A stretch of 64,000 nt of DNA from Kribbella steppae (GTDB taxonomy: Bacteria > Actinomycetota > Actinomycetes > Propionibacteriales > Kribbellaceae), in NCBI RefSeq assembly GCF_004342025.1, contig NZ_SLWN01000010.1, positions 62,001 to 126,000 of the forward strand, read 5' to 3'. Every line of letters starts with the position of its first letter. Position 1 is the stretch's first letter. Both the position numbers and the translations under genes were made by a program. Below the pieces are notes generated by a model. The model was given only the letters and a program-made list of their open reading frames with translations. It was not told the DNA's origin and did no database searches. Below are positions 6,882-14,730 of the stretch, piece by piece.

Positions 6882-9214
6882 CGCAACGTCCATCCTCGAA
6901 CCTCGTTGGCCTGGTCGACCAGGGCGATCCGCTCCGGCCGGCTCTGCGCATGGTCCGCCAGTTGACGGTAGGTGGCCTCGAGCCCGTCCCGCAGGGCCGG
7001 CTCGGTCGCCTCCTGTCCGTCGATCCGCAGACCTTCCTGCGGACCGGACTGCTGAACCTCCGCCAGCGCGGACCGGAACACGTTCGCGGCCAGGTTGGCC
7101 CGGTCGACCGGGTCGATGGTCAGCGAATCGATGCTGTCCATCGCCTCGGCCAGCGCGGGCAGGCCACGCCCTGATCCTGCCAGCAGACCGGCCCGCTGGC
7201 GACGAGCCCGAACGTACGCGCCGCTGGTCCGGGGCACCAGGTCGAGCGCCGCGATGGCGCCGTCCAGGTCGGAGCGCTCGGTGCGGATGTCGGCCAGTCC
7301 GAAGGCCGACGGTGCGATGTAGTTGGCATCGGTCCGGGCACAGGTGAGGTAGAGGCCTTCGGCAACGTCGTACTCACCGCTGAGCTCGCAGGCGATCGCC
7401 AGCGCGAGCTTCGGCGCCAGCTCACCCGGAACCTGGCCGTAGACGGCGTTGAACGCCGACTGGGCTGCAGCAGCGTCGCCACGGGCCAGTGCCACCAGTC
7501 CGGCCATCCAGACCGCGCGCCACTCCCACGGGTCCTCAGCAAGGAGGTCGGAGACCGCTGTGTCGACCATGTCGTAGCGGTACTCACCGACCTCGAGTGC
7601 GGCCTCGGCGATCTCCAGCAGCGTCTGCGGCGAGGACTCCGGTGCGTCCACGAGCAGTTCGAGCCGCTTGGACGGGTCCGGCACGCTCACGGTCTTCAGC
7701 CAGCCGGCATTCTTGTCGCTGTCGTCCTGCATCAGCGACGGCAGTTGCTGCCACGGTGCGGCCTTGTCGCCCAGCCCGGCCGACTTGTCGCCGGGCGTGC
7801 CGAACAGCAACGACGACGCCGAGTGCTGCGCGGCCTTGTTGCCCTGCTTGTCCGCGACGACCTCACGCAGTACGCCGAGCAACTGGACCCGGAACTCGTC
7901 CGCGGTCTGGAAGCGGTCCGCCGGGTCCTTGGCGCACGCCTTCAGCAGCAGCCGGTAGACCGAGTCGTACTTCTGGAACAGCGGTACGTCGCTCACCGCC
8001 GGCAGCGACGTCACGAACCGGGACTGGTAACCGCGGAACTCCATCGCCAGCACGCACAGCGTCCGGCCCAGCGTGTAGATGTCGGAGGCAACGGACGGCC
8101 CGACCTCGGCGACCTCGGGGGCCTGGAAACCGACCGTGCCGTAGATGGCCGAGTCCATGTCGTCGATCCGCCGGACACCGCCGAGGTCGATCAGTTTGAC
8201 CGCGTCGCCGACCTGGATGATGTTGTCCGGCTTGAAGTCGCAGTAGACCAGGCCGAGGTCGTGCAGGTACGAGAAGGCCGGCAGGATCTCCAGGATGTAC
8301 GCGATCGCCTGGTCGATCGGCAGCGCGTCGTACTCGCCCTTGTTGGCCGCCATCCGCTGCTTGAGCAACGTCTTCAGCGAGGTGCCGCCGACGTACTCCA
8401 TCACGATGTAGCCGGCACCCTCGTGGGTGACGAAGTTGTAGATCTCCACGATCAGCGGGTGCTCGACCCGGGCCAGGAACTGCTGCTCGGCGATCGCGGC
8501 CGCGACGGCGTCCGGGTCCTCGGAGTTGAGCAGGCCCTTCAGCACCACCCAGCGGTCGGACACGTTCTTGTCCCGGGCCATGTAGATCCAGCCGAAACCA
8601 CCGTGGGCCAGGCAGCCGGCCACCTCGTACTGGCCGCCGACCAGGTCGCCCGGGTGCAGCTTGGGCGAGAACGAGAACGGGCTGCGGCACTTGGGGCAGA
8701 ACCCGTCGGTGCGGCCCGGCTGGTCACCACGAGCCCGCCCGACCGGGTTGCCACAGTTGGGGCAGTTCCGGCGGTCCTCCGGGACCATCGGGTTGACCAG
8801 GATCGCTTTGCTCGCGTCGATCGCGGGGATCGACGGTACGTGCGTCAGACCTGCGCCGAGACGTGCACCGCGCAGCCGTGTGGACGACGTACCAAGCCGG
8901 CGGGTCAGCTTCGAGCCGGCCGCGTGGGCGCGAGCTGAGCCCAGGGGGGTCGAGGCGAGCCGGTTGGACGCTCGGGAGACCGTCGACACGGTGCTGAGCT
9001 GGTCCGGAGCCGTGGAGCCATCCGGCGCGGGCGACCCACAGACGTCGCAGTACCCATCGACGAAGGTGCCGGTGCAGCCGGGCTGGTTGCAGGCACCGGC
9101 CGCCGGGCTCGGGCTCGCCGTCCCGGACGACGCGGGCGAGCCGCAGACGTCGCAGTACCCGTCCAGAATGGTGCCCGTGCAGCCAGGCTGCGTGCAGGCG
9201 GTGGTCGTCGTCAT
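6878..9214 (-). CDS. pknG: PknG-like serine/threonine protein kinase with zinc ribbons and TPR tail
   Basis: This is a 778-residue soluble kinase. The N-terminus has two near-identical ribbons (CTQPGCTGT...DGYCDVCG and CNQPGCTGT...DGYCDVCG), then a rubredoxin-like CPNC...CPKC pair at about residues 150-180, where mycobacterial PknG has its redox-active metal site. The kinase domain follows. It has a glycine loop GGFGWIYMARD, the VLKG lysine, the catalytic loop YCDFKPDN and the DLGG motif in place of DFG, all as in PknG. The C-terminal part is helical and TPR-like. Substrate candidates are the FHA protein and other operon members. It overlaps both neighbours by ATGA. Confidence 0.95.
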   Translation of the reverse strand: MTTTTACTQPGCTGTILDGYCDVCGSPASSGTASPSPAAGACNQPGCTGTFVDGYCDVCGSPAPDGSTAPDQLSTVSTVSRASNRLASTPLGSARAHAAGSKLTRRLGTSSTRLRGARLGAGLTHVPSIPAIDASKAILVNPMVPEDRRNCPNCGNPVGRARGDQPGRTDGFCPKCRSPFSFSPKLHPGDLVGGQYEVAGCLAHGGFGWIYMARDKNVSDRWVVLKGLLNSEDPDAVAAAIAEQQFLARVEHPLIVEIYNFVTHEGAGYIVMEYVGGTSLKTLLKQRMAANKGEYDALPIDQAIAYILEILPAFSYLHDLGLVYCDFKPDNIIQVGDAVKLIDLGGVRRIDDMDSAIYGTVGFQAPEVAEVGPSVASDIYTLGRTLCVLAMEFRGYQSRFVTSLPAVSDVPLFQKYDSVYRLLLKACAKDPADRFQTADEFRVQLLGVLREVVADKQGNKAAQHSASSLLFGTPGDKSAGLGDKAAPWQQLPSLMQDDSDKNAGWLKTVSVPDPSKRLELLVDAPESSPQTLLEIAEAALEVGEYRYDMVDTAVSDLLAEDPWEWRAVWMAGLVALARGDAAAAQSAFNAVYGQVPGELAPKLALAIACELSGEYDVAEGLYLTCARTDANYIAPSAFGLADIRTERSDLDGAIAALDLVPRTSGAYVRARRQRAGLLAGSGRGLPALAEAMDSIDSLTIDPVDRANLAANVFRSALAEVQQSGPQEGLRIDGQEATEPALRDGLEATYRQLADHAQSRPERIALVDQANEVRGWTLR

Positions 9215-10335
9215 CTGGTCCCTCCGGTGCTCTCCAGGTAAGCCTGGTACGCCGTGACGAGTGCACCGAGCCTGACCAGGTCCACTGGCTCCGACTCGAT
9301 CACCTCCCGTCCACGCCGGTACAACTCGGCAAGATCCTCGTTGGCCGGCGCGACCTTGGCTGCCTTCACCTTGTACGCGTCCAGTCGGGCGGCAAGCTCG
9401 TCCCGCCGTTCCAGCGCCGCGCCGTACGCCGACTGCGCCTGACCCAGCGCACGTCGTACGGCGTCCAGCCGGGTCAGGTACTTCTCCAGTTCGGCCGGGG
9501 TGTTCGGCACCGCCCCGATCGCAGTCACATCCGGTACGGCGAGACGCGGGGCCGGTGTGACCGCAGCGACAGCCCGGTCGGCGAGCGCCCGTACCGCGAT
9601 GCCCTGCGCCTCCAGCTCACTGCGGAGCGACCGGGCCCGGGCGACGTCGGCCGCGCGCTCCTTACGGGTCGCGGCACCGACGATGAGGTCGCGCTCGGCC
9701 CGGGCCGCGTCGATCTCCAGCGGACCGATCAAGCCGCCGATGTCCGCACCGCGTTTGTTGCGCTCGGCAAGATCGGTGAGCCGGCGATCGAGGTCGTGGT
9801 GCTCGGCGATCGCCGCATTGCGGGTGCTGGCCGGCTCGCGGGCGACCAGGTCGTTGATCCGCTCGACCTGCGCACGCAACTGGCGCAGATGCGCGGCGAG
9901 GTCGGCGTCACCCGGCTCCAGCGCGAGCTTGGCCCGCAGGCTGGACGCCAGCGCGTCCGACAACTTGCATGCCTCAGGCAACGAGACGGCGAGTGACCCG
10001 CCGGCCCCGCCGGTATCCAGACCGCCCCAGATCAAGGTGGAGATCCGTTCGGTCTCGGCCGCCCCGACCCGCCCGGAGTCCCAGGTGACCAGGATCAGCT
10101 CGTACCGGTCCGACACCGCCTTCCACACCGCCATGCTGAGGACGACGTCCGCACTCAGCGCATCGGCGTCGGGGGAGTGCAGTGCAGCCTGGTCCAACTC
10201 TTCCAGCTCCGCCTTCCGGCGGTCCCGCCACGTCCCCAGCGCATCGAGGAACGAGAGCAACTCCGTCGCCGGAATGCTGCTCCCCATCCTCCCCGGCGGC
10301 GCCGGCGCCGAGGTCGTCGGCGTACGAACGGTCAT
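9211..10335 (-). CDS. Coiled-coil protein of unknown function in the PknG operon
   Basis: The start at 10335 gives an ATGA overlap with the binding-protein gene; an ORF extension upstream would lie inside that gene. The product is about 374 residues, soluble, and rich in Ala, Arg, Glu and Leu. Long heptad-like helices run through about residues 125-260 and 290-345. There are no cysteines, signal peptide or membrane helix. No family is recognised. Its position between the sensor genes and the kinase suggests an adaptor linking them, which is inference from context only. Confidence 0.85.
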   Translation of the reverse strand: MTVRTPTTSAPAPPGRMGSSIPATELLSFLDALGTWRDRRKAELEELDQAALHSPDADALSADVVLSMAVWKAVSDRYELILVTWDSGRVGAAETERISTLIWGGLDTGGAGGSLAVSLPEACKLSDALASSLRAKLALEPGDADLAAHLRQLRAQVERINDLVAREPASTRNAAIAEHHDLDRRLTDLAERNKRGADIGGLIGPLEIDAARAERDLIVGAATRKERAADVARARSLRSELEAQGIAVRALADRAVAAVTPAPRLAVPDVTAIGAVPNTPAELEKYLTRLDAVRRALGQAQSAYGAALERRDELAARLDAYKVKAAKVAPANEDLAELYRRGREVIESEPVDLVRLGALVTAYQAYLESTGGTR

Positions 10336-11306
10336 TGACCCGGGATCCTGCCGTAGAGGGACGGCGGCGGGGACGTCAGCGTGCCGAGCGCAGGCTTGAG
10401 CCACTTGTTGTACGAGATCATCCAGGTGCCGTCGGCCTTGATCTGTGCGAGCACCTGGTTCACGAACCGCACGAACTCCGGGTGCTTCAGCGACATGCCG
10501 AGGCCGTAGGGCTCGTCGCTGAACCGCTCCGGGAGCACCCTCGCGTACGGGTCCTGAGCGACGTCACCGGCCAGCACGGTGTCGTCACCGCTGATGCCGT
10601 ACGCCTTGCCCGACTGGAACAGCGCCAGGCAGCCGGTGTCGGTGTCGGCGGTGACCGGGATCGCCTGCGGGTTCCGCTTCTTCAGGTTGTCCAGGCTGGT
10701 CGAACCGGCCGGGGCACAGATGGTCTTGCCGTTCAGATCAGCCGTGCTTTTTGCCGTCGAGTCGATCGGTACCAGCGTCTTCTGCCCCGAGCGGTAGTAC
10801 TCGGCGGAGAAGGCGATGTCCTGCCAGCGGGAGCAGTTGATCGTCATGTTCCGTGCGACGATGTCGACCTGTTCCTTCTGCAGCACCGGAATCCGCTGCG
10901 GGCTGGAGATCACCCGCAGCTCGACCTTGTTCGGGTCGCCGAAGATGGCCTTCGCGACGGCCCGGATCATGTCGATGTCGAAGCCCTCGATCTTCCCGGA
11001 GACCGCGTTCCGCGCGCCGAGGTTCAGGCTGTCCGCGGACACTCCGGCGATCAGCCGGCCGCGCTGCTGGATCTTGGCCATGTAGGAGCGGGCCGGCATC
11101 GCGCCGGGCTGTGGCATCGCGCCCTCGGGGGTGTACGACATCAGCGGGTTCCCGCAGTCCGGCTGGGTGGCCGGCGGTGCTGGTGCCGCCACGGAGGGCT
11201 GCTCCTTCGGCGGGATCTCGGTCGCGTCGTACGCATCCGTGCCGCAGGCGGTGGCGGCGAGCAGGATCGCGAGCGAGGCCGCGACCGGGGCGAGCAGCTT
11301 CTTCAT
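10332..11306 (-). CDS. glnH: GlnH-like amino-acid-binding lipoprotein (SBP family 3)
   Basis: The 324-residue protein begins with a lipoprotein signal ending in a lipobox with Cys21 (LLAATAC). It then has a family 3 solute-binding fold: RGRLIAGVS, GFDIDMIRAVAKAIFG, VDIVARNMTINCSRW and GKTICAPAGSTS. This is the arrangement of ABC binding proteins for glutamate, glutamine and aspartate. No transporter subunits are nearby. As with mycobacterial GlnH, it probably serves as an extracytoplasmic sensor that reports amino acids to the GlnX-like protein encoded just upstream. ATGA overlaps at both ends indicate translational coupling. Confidence 0.93.
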   Translation of the reverse strand: MKKLLAPVAASLAILLAATACGTDAYDATEIPPKEQPSVAAPAPPATQPDCGNPLMSYTPEGAMPQPGAMPARSYMAKIQQRGRLIAGVSADSLNLGARNAVSGKIEGFDIDMIRAVAKAIFGDPNKVELRVISSPQRIPVLQKEQVDIVARNMTINCSRWQDIAFSAEYYRSGQKTLVPIDSTAKSTADLNGKTICAPAGSTSLDNLKKRNPQAIPVTADTDTGCLALFQSGKAYGISGDDTVLAGDVAQDPYARVLPERFSDEPYGLGMSLKHPEFVRFVNQVLAQIKADGTWMISYNKWLKPALGTLTSPPPSLYGRIPGQ

Positions 11307-12637
11307 CGGTACTCCTCCAGTCGCTGCGACATTCCCCAGGCGACCAGCAGCGCGGCAGCGATCCCGATCGGCACACCCAGCCAGCCGATCGGCGGCAGAC
11401 CGTTGCGGGCGTCGGTCAGCGAGGTGCTGACATCTCCGCTCGTCGTGTTCAGTTGCTCGGCCGAGCTGCGGTCGAACGCACTGAACGCGAGCACGGAGTT
11501 CGCCTTCGGTGTCTTCCCGACGGCCAGGTCGACCGCCTGGTCCCAGGCCCCGTCGGTGTCGAGCTTCCGTACCCCGACGTGGACCTCCTTGTAGTCGTCC
11601 CACTGGCTTTGCAGTGATGCGTCGATGCCGGAGGTCTTGCGCAGTTGCTCGTCGACGGTCCCGGCCGAGGCCTGGTAGGCCTCTTCGTAGGCGCCGCCGG
11701 AACCACGGGCGATCAGGGTCAGGCTCTCGTTGGACCTGGCGTCGTACGCCGCGATCCTGGCCCGGGACAGCGCGAGCGTCCGGTCGTAGGAGCCCGAACG
11801 GGTGTCCGAGGCGTCGCTGGACGCGTTGGCGAGCGCGAACCCACCGATGATCGTGGTCAGCAGCACGAGCACCCCGCCGGTGGCGATCGGGACGTTGATG
11901 TAGCGGTGGGTACGTCGGGCCAGCCAGCGCAGCGTGACAGCGAAGACCACCAGCGTCAGCAGGCCGCCGACCAGGACCCAGATGTTGCCCTGCGAGATGC
12001 CGTCGAACTCGGTGTCGACGCGTTCCTCGTTGGCCTGGACCAGCGCCTTCACCAGCGGGAGCGAGTCGTCCTGCAGTACGGCGTTCGCATCCCTCAGGTA
12101 CTGCGATCCGATCGGGAGGCCCTGTCGGTTGTTGGCCCGGGCCTGCTCGATCAGGCCGCCGTACGTGAGCAGCGTCTGGTTGAGCGCGCCGAGCGCGTCC
12201 GTGTCGGCGGGCTGCGCGGTCGCCGCCTCGGCGATCAGGCGGGCGGCCTCGTTCAGCGACTCGACGAAGTGCTCGCGCTGCGCCGGCGGCTCGAGACCGC
12301 CGACCAGGAAGGCGTTGGTGGCATCGGCGTTCGCGCTCACCAGGTTGGTGTGGATCGCCTGGATCCGGACCAGCTGAGCTGCGTTGGCCTCGGCGCGCTC
12401 GAGGGCGCCGTCGGCCTGGCGGAAGCCTTGGGCGGCGGCCAGGCCGAAGACGACGCTCATGACCGCGGCCAAGATCAGGAACGCGCGCATCCGGCCCGGC
12501 GTGCCGTCGAACCACCGGGCGATCGGGCCGCGCGGGCTGGGTGCCTGCGCAGTCGGCTGTTGTACAGCCGGTGGGGCCGACTGCTGGGCCGGCGGGGACC
12601 AGGCCGCGGGCGGCGGCGCACTCTGGGTCTGGGTCAC
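11303..12637 (-). CDS. glnX: GlnX-like transmembrane sensor protein
   Basis: The 444-residue protein has a Pro/Gln/Ala-rich cytoplasmic N-terminus (residues 1-45). Four membrane segments follow (about 50-70, 217-237, 250-272 and 413-433), with two helical extracytoplasmic regions between them. This layout matches mycobacterial GlnX, which links the GlnH binding protein in the cell envelope to cytosolic PknG. No catalytic motif is visible. The gene lies immediately upstream of the GlnH-like gene (ATGA overlap) and downstream of the AAA+ gene, also with an ATGA overlap. Confidence 0.88.
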   Translation of the reverse strand: MTQTQSAPPPAAWSPPAQQSAPPAVQQPTAQAPSPRGPIARWFDGTPGRMRAFLILAAVMSVVFGLAAAQGFRQADGALERAEANAAQLVRIQAIHTNLVSANADATNAFLVGGLEPPAQREHFVESLNEAARLIAEAATAQPADTDALGALNQTLLTYGGLIEQARANNRQGLPIGSQYLRDANAVLQDDSLPLVKALVQANEERVDTEFDGISQGNIWVLVGGLLTLVVFAVTLRWLARRTHRYINVPIATGGVLVLLTTIIGGFALANASSDASDTRSGSYDRTLALSRARIAAYDARSNESLTLIARGSGGAYEEAYQASAGTVDEQLRKTSGIDASLQSQWDDYKEVHVGVRKLDTDGAWDQAVDLAVGKTPKANSVLAFSAFDRSSAEQLNTTSGDVSTSLTDARNGLPPIGWLGVPIGIAAALLVAWGMSQRLEEYR

Positions 12638-14118
12638 GCCTGTTCTCCTTGCTCGGACTGATCCTGCTGCGCTGCCGCTGCCTGCTCCGGCTCCGCTGCC
12701 TGCTCCGGTCCCGCTGGTTTCGCCGGCTCGGCGGCCCGCTCTGGCTCGGTGTGTTCAGGCTTGGTGCGTTCGGGCTCGGTGTGTTCGGGCTCGTCGGTGA
12801 GGTCCTCGGCGAGGATCTGACGCAACTGGTCCTTGGTGGGTGCCGTGACGTCGCGGAGCCGCCAGGCGTGCCGGCCGATCGCGGCCTCCAGCACGTTCCG
12901 GGCGAACCGGCCGTTGCCGAACGACCGGTCCCGCGGGGTCGCCGCGAGGATCTCCCGGAACTTCTCCAGCGTCTCCGGGATCAGCTCGTAGTCGGCGCCC
13001 TCGGCCAGCCCGGTGAGGATGTCGGTCAGCTCGTCGTCGGTGTAGTCCTCGAACCCGATCGTGGTCCGGAACCGGCTGGCCAGCCCCGGGTTCGCCGCGA
13101 TGAACGTCGCCATCGGTTCCGGATAGCCGGCCACGATCACGACCAGGTCGTCGCGCCGGTCCTCCATCTCCTTGACCAGCGTGTCGACCGCCTCCCGGCC
13201 GTACTGGTCGGCGCCGAAGTCACCCGCTGTCAGGCTGTACGCCTCGTCGATGAACAGCACCCCGCCCACCGCGGACGCGACCACCTCGGCGGTCTTCGTC
13301 GCGGTCTGGCCGAGATACCCGGCGACCAGCTCGGAGCGGTCCACCTCGACCAGCTGCCCCTTGGACAGCAGCCCGAGCGCCTTGTAGATCCCGCTGACCA
13401 ACCGGGCCACGGTCGTCTTGCCCGTACCGGGATTCCCCACGAACACCAGGTGCCTGGTGATCGTCGGACTCTTCAGTCCCGCCTCGGTCCGCAGCTTCTC
13501 CACCCGCAGTACGGCGACCTGCCGGTGAACCTCCCGCTTCACCTTGGCCAGCCCGGTCAACTCGTCCAGCTCAGCAAGGAGCTCTTCCACAGTCTTCGCG
13601 GGCTCTTGCTCGACGGCCGGCTCGGTCGCGGTCGCCTTCTCGACAGCTGGTTTCGCCGGGGCACCGACCTGAGCCGGGGCACCGACCTGAGCCGGGGCAC
13701 CTACCTGAAGAGGTCGCGCGCCGGCAGCCTGCAATTGAGCTGCGGCAGCAACGGAAGCATTGCCGACGACCCGCATGGTCGGCTCACCCAGCGTGCAAGC
13801 CGCCGAAGAGATCTCGGCCAACGCCTCTGCGTAGGCGACCTTGTCGAGCGAGCCAGTGGTGATCAGCTCCGTCAGTACAGCGGTCGGCGCACCACGCCAC
13901 CGGCGACCGCGCACAGCGGCGTCGAAGAAGTCCTGGGTCGTCGCGCCGGGGGTCACCTTTCCCCAGTCCGCTGGAGCACCCGGAGCCGACTCCGCCAGCG
14001 CGGCGGCCAGCGAGAGTGCTTCCGCGCGGGCGGTCTCCTCCGGGATGCCGGCGCGAGTAGCTACAGCCAGAAGGTCCGACAGGGCCTGCTGCAATGACTT
14101 GCCCCCCTCGCCGCTCAT
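12634..14118 (-). CDS. AAA+ ATPase of the CbbX/SpoVK (EccA-like) type
   Basis: The start at 14118 is set by an ATGA overlap with the preceding gene. The 494-residue protein has a helical N-terminal part (about 1-130), a low-complexity linker with three exact QVGAPA units, and an AAA+ module at about 190-440. Walker A is GNPGTGKTT and Walker B VLFIDEAYSL. The sensor and arginine-finger regions (GLASRF, FGNGRFARNVLE) are present. The C-terminal tail is rich in Glu, Pro and Ala. CbbX-type ATPases remodel protein complexes; the vWA protein of the same operon is a natural partner. The target is unknown. Confidence 0.93.
   Translation of the reverse strand: MSGEGGKSLQQALSDLLAVATRAGIPEETARAEALSLAAALAESAPGAPADWGKVTPGATTQDFFDAAVRGRRWRGAPTAVLTELITTGSLDKVAYAEALAEISSAACTLGEPTMRVVGNASVAAAAQLQAAGARPLQVGAPAQVGAPAQVGAPAKPAVEKATATEPAVEQEPAKTVEELLAELDELTGLAKVKREVHRQVAVLRVEKLRTEAGLKSPTITRHLVFVGNPGTGKTTVARLVSGIYKALGLLSKGQLVEVDRSELVAGYLGQTATKTAEVVASAVGGVLFIDEAYSLTAGDFGADQYGREAVDTLVKEMEDRRDDLVVIVAGYPEPMATFIAANPGLASRFRTTIGFEDYTDDELTDILTGLAEGADYELIPETLEKFREILAATPRDRSFGNGRFARNVLEAAIGRHAWRLRDVTAPTKDQLRQILAEDLTDEPEHTEPERTKPEHTEPERAAEPAKPAGPEQAAEPEQAAAAQQDQSEQGEQA
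13655..13708 (-). repeat. Three tandem 18-bp units inside the AAA+ gene
   Basis: The units occupy 13655-13672, 13673-13690 and 13691-13708. They are identical except for one base in the third, and encode the in-frame peptide QVGAPA three times in the linker before the ATPase domain. Because the unit is a multiple of three, copy-number change would vary the linker without frameshift. Confidence 0.9.
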
Positions 14119-14702
14119 GCTCCTCCTCGTCCAGCTGGTGGTTCCAGCGGTCCTGTGTCCGGTGGTCCTGTGTCCGGTGGTGGTGTCGACGGAGTGGGGC
14201 CGAGGGCCAGGCCACCGCCGGTCGATCCGGTGCCGAACTTCTCCTGCAGGAACCGGCCGTGGGCGATCAGCGCCGCCGCGTCGGCCCGGTTCACTGCGTC
14301 GAACACCTTGTCCATCGTCGCGCCCAAGAGGTCCAACTGATCGATCAGGATCATCAGCGACGTCTTGCCCTTGTCGACCGGCCGGGTGTCCGCCCACTGC
14401 CGTGGCAGCCGCAGATACCCGCCGATCGCCTCCGGCAGGTAGTCGGTCGCGGTCGCCATCACCGAGTACGCCTGCGCACTGCCGCCGAGGTTGCCGAGCC
14501 GTGGGATCGTCTCCCGCACGACCCGGACCACCCGGGCGACGCGTGACGCCACCACGGCCGGTACGGCGCCGCCCGCAACCAACTCCTCGACCCGGACCAG
14601 GGCCGCCAGCAGGTCGTCGGTCGTCGGAGCGCGGGGAGTCGGGGCAGGCTCGGGCTCCGCCTTGCGGCCGGTCAGCCGCGCGAAGAAGTCACCGAGTGCC
14701 AT
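14115..14702 (-). CDS. Conserved-context protein of unknown function between TelA-like and AAA+ genes
   Basis: This is a 195-residue soluble protein. It has a basic amphipathic start (MALGDFFARLTGRK), a helical domain at about 28-160 (DDLLAALVRVEELVAGG onward), and a Gly/Pro/Thr-rich unstructured C-terminus. No family is recognised. It lies 28 bases after the TelA-like gene and overlaps the AAA+ start by ATGA, so it is certainly part of the operon. An XpaC-like partner of TelA is one idea, but I see no motif that proves it. Confidence 0.8.
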   Translation of the reverse strand: MALGDFFARLTGRKAEPEPAPTPRAPTTDDLLAALVRVEELVAGGAVPAVVASRVARVVRVVRETIPRLGNLGGSAQAYSVMATATDYLPEAIGGYLRLPRQWADTRPVDKGKTSLMILIDQLDLLGATMDKVFDAVNRADAAALIAHGRFLQEKFGTGSTGGGLALGPTPSTPPPDTGPPDTGPLEPPAGRGGA

Positions 14703-14730
14703 TCAACTCCGTCCCCCGCTCCCCGTGGTG

